Under the pieces are notes generated by a model. The model did no database searches. It was not told where the DNA came from and worked only from the letters and a program-made list of their open reading frames with translations. Of a DNA stretch of 16,481 bases, positions 1 to 8,229 are shown one piece after another. The stretch comes from Spirochaetales bacterium (GTDB lineage: Bacteria > Spirochaetota > Spirochaetia > JAGLYY01), in contig JAGLYY010000253.1 in the NCBI GenBank assembly GCA_023131935.1, forward strand, positions 1 through 16,481, in the 5' to 3' direction. The first letter of the stretch is position 1. The number at the start of each line of letters is the position of its first letter. A program made the position numbers and the translations under genes.

Positions 1-2954
1 CTGCCAAGAACCAGATGTTCGGATTCGTGTTCGACAGCATCATAAATTCCCAGAATCCGGCAGAGCCATTCCATCCAATTACTCAAGTCGTTCAGGTTGG
101 TATAACGTACTTTTTCAACCATACGCCGGCTTTTTGAGTTTATCTGGCCTACCAAAAAGAGATGGTCCATCGTCCGGGTTGCCGCCACGTAAAAAAGGCG
201 TTTCCTTTCGGCTATCATCTTTTCCCGTATCTGGAACCGGATGATCTTTTTGACCAGCGTGGCCGTAGGCTCAAAGTCATTATCGGGATCGGGAGCATCA
301 ATGCCTACCCCCAATTCTGTCCGGCGCAGGATTGTATCGTCCTGAATCTGAAAATCAAGGGTTATCTCGTCGGCATAAAGTATTTCGGTGTCCCCCATAT
401 AAAAACCGGCAGAAAGATCGGGAACGAATACGGCCGGGAACTCCAGCCCCTTGGACTGATGCACGGTCATGAGCTGGACCGTACCGCCCAGGCTGATATC
501 AACATTCGCCTCCCCTTCCCGTTCAACATGATCGATGCGCTCATTAAGCCAGAGTGTGAAATCGGCGAAATCACCCTGCTGTACCAAAGCCATTTCCCTG
601 GCCTTGTCCAGCAACTTGCCAATATTTGAAAGCGCCTGGGTACCGCGCTCGCTTCTGGCCAGGGCCGCGTAATATCCGCCCTCATTCAGGACCAGACGCA
701 AGAATTCCGGCAGGGGCAGCCTGTCTTTGAGCCTGTCCCACCTTTGCAGGGAAATACGCGCCAGGTCCAGGGCCTTGAGGTCGGTATCGGTAAAGCGATG
801 CCTGTATTTATCAGGCTGCGTAAAGAGGGTGTTCAGATTCTGCCGGAGGCTCCGGTCACTATCAATACGGGAAAGACAATATATGGCAGCGTCGGTAACA
901 TGCCCCACGGGAGAACGCAAAAACCCGGCCAGATGGAGGTTTTCTTTGGTGTTAAGAAACGTAAGCAGGTTGCCCATATCTACAATCTCCTGCCGCTGAT
1001 AAAAACCGACACCCTTTACGACTATAAAATCGATCTGCTTCTGCCGGAGTGCCTCTTCATAGGTCTTTATTTTAGTGCGCCTGCTTAAGAGGATTGCTAT
1101 GGCCGGTTTTCCTTTTACGGCCTGTTCGCGGACAAAGGCATATTTTTCATCAACTCCTTTAAGGATTTCTTCAATCTTGTCGGCAATCATGAAGGCCTCT
1201 TTCAGGTGCGGATCGGGCTCAGGCCCGGGGGTCTTTTCTTCTTTCAATTCTGTCGATTCATCCAGTCCGGTAAATTTATCTACCAGCAGAAATTCTATAC
1301 TGCCTTCTCTTTTATTTCCGGAGCAGCGCAGATTTTGCGGGCGGGCGTGGAAGTCTTCCAGAATAGGTTCCTTTAAGAGGTGTCCGAAATAGAGATTGAA
1401 AAACCGAATTGGGCTGGCCGCGGAACGGAAATTGTCGCTAAAGATGACCTCTCCCCCTTTTGTCCGGTTCTCATCGCTTATCTCCTGCCCGTATTCCTGC
1501 CTGTAGTCTTTGCCCCCGTTATCCTTGAAGTACAGGTCAAAATCCTGTTCGGATGTACGGTGCTGCCGGTTTGCCTCCCTGAGTCCCCTTCTGGCTTTGG
1601 AAAACAGGGTCACGTCTCCGCCGCGAAAGGAATAGATGGCCTGCTTTTCATCTCCTACAATAAACAGACGATCGCCGCAGGGCCTCCCGTCAGCATCGGA
1701 TGCTATCAGCTTCAATATGTCCCACTGCATGTCGTTGGTGTCCTGAAACTCATCAACCATGATATAACGAAATTGCCTGCGGGTCCCGTCCAGGATATCG
1801 GGGTACTTTTTGTTTTGCAGGAGGGAAAGGGTCTTTATCTGCAGATCCTGAAAATCGAGATAGTTTTCTTCCGCTTTACGTAGGTGATAAATCTGCATGG
1901 TTCTTTCCGCGATACCTGCCAGGGCTTTGCAGAGGATAAGCCCCTCTTTTTCTACCATATCGTTGAGGAGAAAATCCTCCGGCCTGAAATAGTTAAGGAA
2001 AAACTCTATTTCCTTAAAGGCCGATTTGAGCAGGTCAATATCTTCAGGGGCATTTTTCCAGACAGACGGGACAGCTCCCCGGATTTTACAGAGTGATAAT
2101 ATTCTCTGTTTCAGATCGTTCAGCTTCCGCGGATCGAATGTCTGTTCCAATGAGCTTTCAATGAACTCCTTGCAGCGGGGCAGCAGCTTCAACAGTTCTT
2201 CCCTGTTGCTACTGATTTTTGTGGTCATTTGCGGATCGACAGATTTCGTCGCCTGCAGTTTGGCGATGATCCGGTCCAGTTTCTGACCCTTGAGGGCTTT
2301 ATGACAGAGTTCTCTGATGATCGTTTCGCTGTATACCTTTAAACCGTCCAGGTAGTCCGGGAAAGTGGTCCCCTTGATCTCCTTCATCCAGGGACCCAGC
2401 TTTTCCCGGTCCTGGATAAGTCGATAGATGGTCTGGGTTATATCGTTTCGTGACATTTCATCGCTCAAAGCCAGAAGTTCCCGGTCATGGCCCACGGCAA
2501 GCTCTTTGATAGCTTTATGAACAATCCTGCGCAAGAAGATACTCTGATCGACCTCGTCCATTACCCGGAAATAGGGATCGATCCCGGCCTCCACCGGGTG
2601 TTCCCGCAGAAAGGAGGCACAGAAGGCATGGAAGGTGCTTACTTTATTTTCCAGGAATTTGTCCTTCAGTTTCTGAAAATGATCGTCTTCAGCGGATGCC
2701 GCTTCCTTTCGGGCTTCTAGGACGATACGCTCGTAAACCCGTTCTTTCATTTCTACCGCTGCTTTATCGGTAAAAGTAAGCACTAGAAGCGAGTCGAGAA
2801 AGAGTCTCTCTTCCTGCAGTATTTTTATAATCCGCCGGGTAAGGACTTCCGTTTTTCCCGTACCGGCACCGGCGGTAACGGCCATGTTCCTCCGGGTATC
2901 AGCGGCAAGGTGCTGCGCAAGGGTTGGAAAGAATTTTTTCGTCATTGTTTTCAT
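1..2954 (-). CDS. addA: AddA-type UvrD/Rep superfamily 1 helicase (ATP-dependent helicase/nuclease subunit A), 3' end beyond window
   Basis: Motor subunit of an AddAB-type helicase-nuclease, which binds double-strand DNA ends, unwinds and resects them and prepares 3' tails for RecA. The frame is open from ATG at 2954 to the left edge (984 codons visible). The SF1 helicase motifs occur in order: Walker A AGAGTGKT at residues 28-35; motif II VDEFQDTN near 400; GDEKQAIYSFRGG near 435-447; a Gly-Asp-Asn-Phe-Arg-Ser-like region after a linker; motif V VHQSKGLEF near 831-840; motif VI FYVAATRT near 920. A LDFQDL motif before Walker B is typical of AddA. Family members are about 1150-1250 residues, so the C-terminal PD-(D/E)XK nuclease domain should lie off the left edge; its state cannot be judged. 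The ATG directly abuts the addB stop codon, so the two genes are one operon and probably translationally coupled. A second in-frame ATG lies three codons downstream. RecB or another UvrD-like helicase is possible, but the addB neighbour makes AddA the best call. Confidence 0.9.
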   Translation of the reverse strand, partial: MKTMTKKFFPTLAQHLAADTRRNMAVTAGAGTGKTEVLTRRIIKILQEERLFLDSLLVLTFTDKAAVEMKERVYERIVLEARKEAASAEDDHFQKLKDKFLENKVSTFHAFCASFLREHPVEAGIDPYFRVMDEVDQSIFLRRIVHKAIKELAVGHDRELLALSDEMSRNDITQTIYRLIQDREKLGPWMKEIKGTTFPDYLDGLKVYSETIIRELCHKALKGQKLDRIIAKLQATKSVDPQMTTKISSNREELLKLLPRCKEFIESSLEQTFDPRKLNDLKQRILSLCKIRGAVPSVWKNAPEDIDLLKSAFKEIEFFLNYFRPEDFLLNDMVEKEGLILCKALAGIAERTMQIYHLRKAEENYLDFQDLQIKTLSLLQNKKYPDILDGTRRQFRYIMVDEFQDTNDMQWDILKLIASDADGRPCGDRLFIVGDEKQAIYSFRGGDVTLFSKARRGLREANRQHRTSEQDFDLYFKDNGGKDYRQEYGQEISDENRTKGGEVIFSDNFRSAASPIRFFNLYFGHLLKEPILEDFHARPQNLRCSGNKREGSIEFLLVDKFTGLDESTELKEEKTPGPEPDPHLKEAFMIADKIEEILKGVDEKYAFVREQAVKGKPAIAILLSRRTKIKTYEEALRQKQIDFIVVKGVGFYQRQEIVDMGNLLTFLNTKENLHLAGFLRSPVGHVTDAAIYCLSRIDSDRSLRQNLNTLFTQPDKYRHRFTDTDLKALDLARISLQRWDRLKDRLPLPEFLRLVLNEGGYYAALARSERGTQALSNIGKLLDKAREMALVQQGDFADFTLWLNERIDHVEREGEANVDISLGGTVQLMTVHQSKGLEFPAVFVPDLSAGFYMGDTEILYADEITLDFQIQDDTILRRTELGVGIDAPDPDNDFEPTATLVKKIIRFQIREKMIAERKRLFYVAATRTMDHLFLVGQINSKSRRMVEKVRYTNLNDLSNWMEWLCRILGIYDAVEHESEHLVLG

Positions 2955-5900
2955 TTATCTCCGCAATGGTTTATAGGTTTCGTTTTCATCGACCAGATAA
3001 TACATGGTGTCCAGTCTGAGCTGGTCCATGCGGCAGATGCGCTTGAAATAGCAGTTCCCGCAGGACCGGTCTCTTAAGGCGCATAACGGAAGATTGAATC
3101 TGCCTTTACGCATCAGGTGCTGAATTGTGGTGATACGTTGTTTCACCTTTTCCATTTCTTGCCGGAAAGCGGCTTCGGGCAGGAACCCGTTGTTCTGACC
3201 GGAAAAAAGTGGTTTCCCGGGGGATACATCCTCTCTTTTGCGTGTTCTTATTTCGCTGCAGGCAAAATAGCTGCAGCGCCTGGTATTTCTATTTTTCAGC
3301 AGAAATATACCCGCCCCCTTTACCGGTGCCCCGGAAGAGCGGCTGCCATGATGTTTCTGCAGGCCAAGAACCATCAGGGGAATCTTGAAGCCGGTCCCGC
3401 GGAAGATGCTGCCCACATTCCCGGAATCGGCAATACTATAGGCAAACGCCAGCGAGATATTTTCCGTTTCGGAGACATCGACCCGGTCGATGGCTATTTT
3501 GATGGGAGTATCGCCAATCATTACCGACTCGATTATTCCTGTGGCGAGCGGTTTCAACAGGCTTGGTTCGGTGTTTTCATACTCCAGAAAAGAGGCAAAA
3601 AGCCCTTTCCGCTGTTTTTTATTATCCGGTTTGAGGCCGGAGATCAATGATCTTTTAAAGCGGTTACCGAAAACGTTGTTTTCCATAAAATCGGCCCCTG
3701 CAAGCTGCCGATTAACCCGCTCCAGAATAACAGCAGGGTCCCTTTCGGTTTCGAGAGATTGCATTACGCTCCTGATAAACCTCCCCCGATCGCTGCTGTC
3801 GGGATGGTAATCCTGATAATAATCCGGCTTCAACCCCAGGATGTTGTCAAAGAAAAAGCGTAGCGGGCAGGCGGCGTAACGTTCGATATCCTCTACCTGG
3901 AAACCGGAAATAGACTCAAGCTGCGTGATAATTCCGGCAAGGGCTTCGGGATGATCTATAATGCCGTCATATACGGAAAACGCTCCATAGCGTGAACGCA
4001 GCCCCTGACTCCTGTAGACAGCCAGTAAATGCTCATAAAAGGAAGATGAATATTCCTTAATTTCCCGCAGAACAGGAATGGCAAGTTCCGGATCGTTGTC
4101 GAGGTTCCGGGAGGCAAAAACACACTTTTCCTGCAGTGAATACAGGGTTTCCCGCTCAACCTTCTTCTCGCAAATCCCGGCATCCGAAAATTCATCCATG
4201 AAAGGGGAATGCTGCAGCTGTTTGCCGTTGTCGCTTAAGGGCAGGGAGACATATATCTTCTTTTTAACGGCGGCAACCTGTTGATATAGAAAATGGCGGT
4301 CCCGGTCGATGAAAGAGACAGCTCCGGTAAATTTAGCCTGATTACTCCTGGGGATGAGGAAATTAAAGGGCTCTTTCTGGGGAAACGCCCCGTCTGTAAG
4401 GCCGCAGAGAAAAAGGACTTCGGTCTTTTTATAAAGCGGTACGGATGCCGGCCAGACTGAAACACCCTCCTCTTTCCGGGGAAAGTCCGCCAGTTCGGAA
4501 TCTTTTACGAGTCGGGCAAAGTGGCGGTTCAACCGGCTTAAAGGATAGGGCTTGTACAGTTTGCTCTGAAGCTCTTCGGTCATTTTTCTGGATAGATCGT
4601 TGATCCTCTTCAGGATGGCCCTGTCGATTTCGTCGATGCCGCCGGCGATAAAGCGGTGGAGGAGGGTATCAATCGCCTTAACAAAGTCGTCCGCGGACAT
4701 CTCTGCCTTCCAGACGTAAAGGGACTTTTCGGCCCGGGAAAGCACAAATAGCTGGGTAAGCGCTTCTTCCAGCCTGGAGTTAAGGCATTTTTGCTCCTTA
4801 TACTTATCCAGAATATAACGTACCAGGATTTCCTTCCGTGTCATTGCTTCGGTATTGGAGAGGGTCTTGAAGGCCTCGGTTTCCAGACGGCTGAGTAGTG
4901 CATAATCAAGAGCAACCGGCCCTTTTTCCGTACAATCCGGCGATACGATAAAATCGGCCGGAAGTACATCTTTTACATCCTCATAGAACTGTTCCAGACT
5001 TTCGACGCTTACCTTGTGAGAATAGAGGATGTAGGAAGAGGAGAATATTTTTTTTCGCGCTTCGAAGGGATTGGCAGCGGATCCATGACTAACCAACTGC
5101 AGAACAATATTGGTAAGAGGGTAAAAGACAAGCGGTGTCCCGGTTTCAAAATTGAATTGTATGTTGTAGTATGGAAATGTCTCCCGTATAAGTGAAACAT
5201 ACTGCCGGTATTCAGGACATACTATCCGGATACTTTGTGGTTCTACCCCTTCATCCAACAGACCGCGGATGTTTCGGGCCAGCCAAATTACCTCGCGGGT
5301 TCTGTCAGCGGCCTGATATTGATAAACGGCAATATTGCTGCCACCTGTATAATCCGCGGAATGATTCATCGCAAAAAGACCTTCTGCCAGGAGCAAAGGG
5401 CCGCTTTCGTTTGCCCCGCCCTGCCGTGATTTACCGGGCCCCTCCGGTTTGTCCAATCCATGTTCCCTGTTTAGCTTATCCGCTTTTCCCGGCAGGTATG
5501 TCTGGCTGCCGGACAGGCTCTCAGCCAGGAGACGGACAGAACGATTCACACGAAAAGAATAATCGTCGGCCTCAGGATTTCGGCAGAAAACCAGTCTATT
5601 TCCAGGATTTAATTCAATGAGCGATTTAACAAGCAGGCTTTCCAACTCACCCAGATAATCATATCCCCAGAAAATCAGCCTCCTGGATTGAAGGCCGGAA
5701 AGACTGCCCGCCTTTTGCTTACAGGCGTCGATACAGCGTTCCGCCGCTTTCCGGTAATCGTAGAGGTTATTCTTATCCAGATAGTTTTCATAACTATTGT
5801 AGATGGAAATAAGGTCTTTTTCGGTGCTGTTCAGTCCGGTGATCCCGTAATCCACATAAGCCTCTGCCAGAGGTTTTAAGGAATGAGACCTGTATTCAAC

Positions 5901-6218
5901 GATAAAATCTGAAAGGGCCCTGAGATACCCCGATTTGAAGACTTCTGTGTTAAACAATTTAACCGGGCTTGAGGTCAGAAGTTCACCCAGGATCATTTCC
6001 GATCGATTGGGGGAGATATACTCATGGTCCTTTCGGGAGAGGAAGTGTTCTCCTAGAAGTTCATCCAGTGTAAATATCCGGCTGGAAAGAATAACTTTTT
6101 TCAGGATAAATTTATTGGCCTGTTCGGGAACGACAACACAGACCTGCTCCTCCATTGGCAGCCAGATATGCTGAAAAGACAGACTTTCGGCCCAGCTTCG
6201 AGCGGAATAGATTTTCAT
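2955..6218 (-). CDS. addB: AddB-like helicase-nuclease subunit B with iron-sulfur site; nuclease centre appears degenerate
   Basis: Second subunit of the AddAB DNA end-resection complex, 1087 residues, close to the family's usual 1100-1170. The N-terminus has a VVVPEQ segment characteristic of AddB, but I see no GxxGxGKT P-loop before it. The central part carries degenerate helicase-like sequence (LFLCGLTDGAFPQ near the middle, as in AddB/RexB). The C-terminal nuclease domain opens with RYAACPLRFFF (Cys784) and closes with Cys1053-x2-Cys1056-x5-Cys1062, the four-cysteine spacing that binds a 4Fe-4S cluster in AddB. Between them, IDRVD (Asp911, Asp914) is present. The following DYK and Gln motifs of the PD-(D/E)XK nuclease are not: the aligned positions read AYS (926-928), and Lys-Ile-Pro-Leu stands where Gln-Leu-Pro-Leu is usual. 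The fold and cluster probably survive while strand cleavage by this subunit is probably lost. The gene is first in the operon, with addA directly after its TAA. The start at 6218 has only a weak ribosome site. Confidence 0.85.
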   Translation of the reverse strand: MKIYSARSWAESLSFQHIWLPMEEQVCVVVPEQANKFILKKVILSSRIFTLDELLGEHFLSRKDHEYISPNRSEMILGELLTSSPVKLFNTEVFKSGYLRALSDFIVEYRSHSLKPLAEAYVDYGITGLNSTEKDLISIYNSYENYLDKNNLYDYRKAAERCIDACKQKAGSLSGLQSRRLIFWGYDYLGELESLLVKSLIELNPGNRLVFCRNPEADDYSFRVNRSVRLLAESLSGSQTYLPGKADKLNREHGLDKPEGPGKSRQGGANESGPLLLAEGLFAMNHSADYTGGSNIAVYQYQAADRTREVIWLARNIRGLLDEGVEPQSIRIVCPEYRQYVSLIRETFPYYNIQFNFETGTPLVFYPLTNIVLQLVSHGSAANPFEARKKIFSSSYILYSHKVSVESLEQFYEDVKDVLPADFIVSPDCTEKGPVALDYALLSRLETEAFKTLSNTEAMTRKEILVRYILDKYKEQKCLNSRLEEALTQLFVLSRAEKSLYVWKAEMSADDFVKAIDTLLHRFIAGGIDEIDRAILKRINDLSRKMTEELQSKLYKPYPLSRLNRHFARLVKDSELADFPRKEEGVSVWPASVPLYKKTEVLFLCGLTDGAFPQKEPFNFLIPRSNQAKFTGAVSFIDRDRHFLYQQVAAVKKKIYVSLPLSDNGKQLQHSPFMDEFSDAGICEKKVERETLYSLQEKCVFASRNLDNDPELAIPVLREIKEYSSSFYEHLLAVYRSQGLRSRYGAFSVYDGIIDHPEALAGIITQLESISGFQVEDIERYAACPLRFFFDNILGLKPDYYQDYHPDSSDRGRFIRSVMQSLETERDPAVILERVNRQLAGADFMENNVFGNRFKRSLISGLKPDNKKQRKGLFASFLEYENTEPSLLKPLATGIIESVMIGDTPIKIAIDRVDVSETENISLAFAYSIADSGNVGSIFRGTGFKIPLMVLGLQKHHGSRSSGAPVKGAGIFLLKNRNTRRCSYFACSEIRTRKREDVSPGKPLFSGQNNGFLPEAAFRQEMEKVKQRITTIQHLMRKGRFNLPLCALRDRSCGNCYFKRICRMDQLRLDTMYYLVDENETYKPLRR

Positions 6219-6224
6219 TTCGCT

Positions 6225-6253
6225 ATCTTATCCGACCGGAGGGGCATTTTCAA
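6225..6253 (-). promoter_or_regulatory. Candidate sigma70 promoter of addBA
   Basis: Read on the minus strand, TTGAAA (6248-6253) and TAAGAT (6225-6230) are separated by exactly 17 bp and point into addB. The -10 ends only six bases before the addB ATG, so transcription would begin at or within a few bases of the start codon. Either the mRNA is nearly leaderless, the real promoter is further upstream, or addB starts later (the next in-frame ATG is codon 22). Seen in sequence; function inferred. Confidence 0.4.
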
Positions 6254-6269
6254 GGTAAGATGGGTTGAT

Positions 6270-6339
6270 CAATGGAAAAAATTTGTTTAACCGATTATGT
6301 GCTAAAAGAATATTTGCTATTGTGGTATCTCTCAGACAT
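6270..6339 (+). repeat. Direct repeat block A, copy 1 (70 bp)
   Basis: This segment matches 9954-10023 without gaps at 65 of 70 positions by my count, and all five differences are transitions. Similarity starts abruptly at CAATGGAAAA and stops at CTCAGACAT. Here it lies between addB and fic. It can be read as coding on either strand, but I recognise no protein. Immediately after it, CATGATA (6337-6343) and TATCATG (6358-6364) form a small dyad. It may be the edge of a duplicated or inserted module. Confidence 0.8.
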
Positions 6340-6388
6340 GATAAATAACCGCATAAATATCATGAATTAAAGGCGTTTTATAGTCTCA

Positions 6389-6429
6389 ATTCACTAATTA
6401 TTGACAAATAACAGTGAATAATATATAGT
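6389..6429 (+). promoter_or_regulatory. fic promoter with overlapping operator-like dyad
   Basis: TTGACA (6401-6406) and TATAGT (6424-6429) are 17 bp apart, a near-consensus sigma70 promoter. A nested dyad is centred on the -35: outer arms ATTCACT (6389-6395) and AGTGAAT (6413-6419), inner arms TTATT (6398-6402) and AATAA (6407-6411). A further AGTGGAT half-site-like copy follows the -10 (6427-6433). A repressor bound here would block the -35. Because the Fic protein has a helix-turn-helix-like C-terminus, self-repression is a reasonable guess. The -10 sits six bases from the fic ATG. Confidence 0.6.
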
Positions 6430-6435
6430 GGATAT

Positions 6436-7332
6436 ATGGCAACTAATAACCCGATAAAAAACCAAATAAAAATTTTAAAACAAAAATTTGACTCTTTACG
6501 CCATGGCAAAGAGCCGCTTTTGGTAATTATCGATGAAGTTGAAATTCCGGAAAATGTTTATAACTCCAACGCGATTGAAAATTCTACGCTTACTTTAAAA
6601 GAAACCGAAAAGATTTTGCTTGAGATGGAATTGTCCCGGGATATGTCTTTACTGGAAGTTTTTGAAGCCAAAAATTTAGCCCGCGTAATTGAATACGCTC
6701 GAAATAAATCAGAAAAAAAAGAAATAAAGCAAGAAATTATTTTATTACTTCATAAAATGCTGATTGACAATATTGACGACAAAATTTCAGGCAGGTTTCG
6801 TGAAAAAGGCGAATATGTCCGGGTCGGCGCCCATATCGCGCCGGCGCCGGAGCATGTTGAGATAATGATTGAAGGCATATTGTCTGAATATACAAGCAAT
6901 ATGACAGATTATTATATTGATAAAATCGCTAAATTCCATTTGGACTTTGAAACTATCCATCCTTTTTGTGACGGTAATGGACGCATTGGGCGCGTTTTAA
7001 TCAATTATCAGATTTCTCAAAATGGCTTACCCCATATTATCATTCGCGATAAGGAAAAACAGCAATATTATCAGGCTTTTGGTGATTATAGAAACAACAA
7101 AAACACCAAAACAATGGAAAAAATTATAACGTTGGCCTTAACAGAATCCTTACACAAGAGGATCGCTTATTTAAAAGGAGAGCAAATTGTTCGGCTGGTT
7201 GATTACACCAAAAAAATAAATAAGCCGGCGCCGGGGGTTTTAAACGCGGCCCGACGGCAAAGTATTCCGGCTTTTCGGGAGAAGGGTATTTGGAAAATAG
7301 GTGTGAGCTTCAAGCACAAGAGTGAAAAATAA
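6436..7332 (+). CDS. Fic family protein (AMP-transferase with N-terminal inhibitory motif)
   Basis: Fic-domain enzymes usually transfer AMP from ATP to a hydroxyl side chain of a target protein. The 298-residue protein has the complete catalytic motif HPFCDGNGRIGR starting at His175. It also has a SNAIEN segment at residues 44-49, matching the (S/T)xxxE(G/N) inhibitory helix; its N-terminal place makes this a class II, self-inhibited Fic protein. A VGAHIAPAPEHVE segment precedes the core, as is usual in this family. The C-terminus (about 255-298) has the NAARRQSIPAFREKG stretch seen in Fic proteins ending in a small winged-helix-like domain, and looks complete. There is no ribosome binding site: the predicted transcription start coincides with the ATG. 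Base composition is AT-rich compared with addAB. No antitoxin-like partner is adjacent, as expected where inhibition is built in. The target is unknown. Confidence 0.9.
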   Translation: MATNNPIKNQIKILKQKFDSLRHGKEPLLVIIDEVEIPENVYNSNAIENSTLTLKETEKILLEMELSRDMSLLEVFEAKNLARVIEYARNKSEKKEIKQEIILLLHKMLIDNIDDKISGRFREKGEYVRVGAHIAPAPEHVEIMIEGILSEYTSNMTDYYIDKIAKFHLDFETIHPFCDGNGRIGRVLINYQISQNGLPHIIIRDKEKQQYYQAFGDYRNNKNTKTMEKIITLALTESLHKRIAYLKGEQIVRLVDYTKKINKPAPGVLNAARRQSIPAFREKGIWKIGVSFKHKSEK

Positions 7333-7402
7333 TAATGAACAGCAAACCAAAGATGCGATAGAGAAAAATGAACTGGTATTGAATAAAGGGAAAGACGCGC
7401 CC

Positions 7403-7441
7403 GGATGGACCTATAGAGATACATATTTCCTAAAGGAGCTA
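7403..7441 (+). repeat. Repeat block B, copy 1 (39 bp), with decayed coding similarity around it
   Basis: It matches 10157-10195 at 34 of 39 positions by my count. Read in the frame open from about 7337 to 7480, this copy encodes GWTYRDTYFLKEL; the second copy encodes GWTHRGTYFLKEL. The protein-level likeness (Leu-x-Leu spacing) extends further upstream than the DNA likeness. This suggests a fragment of the same former gene in both places. I do not recognise the protein. The AAGGAG inside the repeat resembles a ribosome site, but here no gene starts close behind it. Confidence 0.65.
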
Positions 7442-7505
7442 CCTCCAGCCTTCCCCGTAAAGTCGGATAGGATTAGATAAAAAATGAGACAATTGCTCTG
7501 TTGAA

Positions 7506-7535
7506 TTGACAAAGTATATACCTGTGTGTATACTT
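7506..7535 (+). promoter_or_regulatory. vapBC promoter and palindromic operator
   Basis: TTGACA (7506-7511) and TATACT (7529-7534) with 17 bp between them make a near-perfect sigma70 promoter. A palindrome fills the spacer and the -10: AAGTATATAC (7512-7521) and GTGTATACTT (7526-7535), arms matching at 9 of 10 positions. VapB-VapC complexes typically repress their own operon through such sites. A strong ribosome site, AGAGGTGAT (7541-7549), follows before the vapB ATG. Confidence 0.8.
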
Positions 7536-7552
7536 AATGCAGAGGTGATAGT

Positions 7553-7798
7553 ATGACACACACGGCAAAAGTATTCATTAGTGGAAATAGTCAGGCTGTT
7601 AGATTACCTAAAGAGTACCAGTTCTCTGATCAGGAAGTCCAAATCCAAAGAGTTGGAAGAACGGTGATTCTTTCTCCAATTTCAGATCCCTGGGAAAGTT
7701 TCAGAAACAGCTTAACTCAATTCAGTGAAGATTTTATGGTAGATGGAAGAAATCAACCGGTGGAATTTGAAAGAGACATGAATAATGTATTTGATTGA
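7553..7798 (+). CDS. vapB: VapB-type antitoxin (AbrB/SpoVT-fold)
   Basis: Antitoxin of a type II toxin-antitoxin pair. The 81-residue protein opens with the swapped-hairpin DNA-binding domain of VapB/VagC antitoxins: TAKVFISGNSQAVRLPKEYQF at about residues 3-23, with the diagnostic SGNSQAVRLPKEY core, followed by a basic RVGRTVILSP strand. The acidic, aromatic C-terminal tail (Trp48 onward) is the part that normally occupies the toxin's active site. It overlaps vapC by 14 nt, so the two are translated together. The start is supported by AGAGGTGAT five bases upstream. Expected to act as autorepressor at the palindrome just upstream. Confidence 0.92.
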   Translation: MTHTAKVFISGNSQAVRLPKEYQFSDQEVQIQRVGRTVILSPISDPWESFRNSLTQFSEDFMVDGRNQPVEFERDMNNVFD

Positions 7799-8180
7799 CA
7801 CCAATATCTGTATTTACTTGATAAAAAAACAAAATCAAGATTTACGAGTAAAGGTAGAACAACAGAAACCTTTCGATATAGCTATATCCGCAATAAGTGT
7901 GGCTGAATTAGAGTACGGCGTTGCAAAAAGTAAGCATACAGAAAAAAACCGGATTGCCTTACAAAATTTTCTTTCTTCGTTTGAAATTATTCCTTTCGAT
8001 GATATAGACGCGGAGCAATTTGGAATAGTACGAGCATATTTTGAGAAAATGGGTCAACAAATAGGAACATACGATTTGGAAATTGCTTCACAAGCTTTGG
8101 CTCGCGGGTATATAGTAGTTACAAACAACGAAAAGGAATTCAGAAGAGTTCCCGGGTTAAAAGTAGAAAACTGGGTGTAA
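7785..8180 (+). CDS. vapC: VapC-type PIN-domain ribonuclease toxin
   Basis: Magnesium-dependent endoribonuclease toxin; known family members cut tRNA or rRNA and stop translation. The 131 residues form one PIN domain with the usual acidic centre: Asp5 in LIDTN, Glu41 in ISVAELEYG, Asp97 in GTYDLEIASQAL, and the TNNEKEF segment at 113-119 that closes the site. The motif GxYDLxIAxQAL is distinctive of VapC paired with VagC-like antitoxins. Length is normal and no catalytic residue is missing, so the toxin looks active. The exact RNA target cannot be read from sequence. Confidence 0.93.
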   Translation: MYLIDTNICIYLIKKQNQDLRVKVEQQKPFDIAISAISVAELEYGVAKSKHTEKNRIALQNFLSSFEIIPFDDIDAEQFGIVRAYFEKMGQQIGTYDLEIASQALARGYIVVTNNEKEFRRVPGLKVENWV

Positions 8181-8199
8181 AAATAACAACCGCGGCTAA

Positions 8200-8229
8200 C
8201 TCAATATCTGATATGAGCAATTCCTTTTG
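8200..8229 (+). terminator. Weak possible terminator after vapBC
   Basis: CTCAATAT and ATATGAG (8200-8217) can pair around a three-base loop with one bulged A. An interrupted T-rich stretch follows (8222-8229). The stem is AT-rich and the T tract is broken, so termination would be inefficient at best. Confidence 0.22.

Noticed and set aside
1380..1883. Plus-strand frame of 167 codons inside addA
   Set aside because: Antisense shadow: the minus strand here carries the AddA Walker B and GDEKQ motifs in a continuous 984-codon frame, while the plus reading has no family resemblance.
3117..3650. Plus-strand frame of 177 codons inside addB
   Set aside because: Antisense to the AddB nuclease region; no ribosome site and no recognisable protein.
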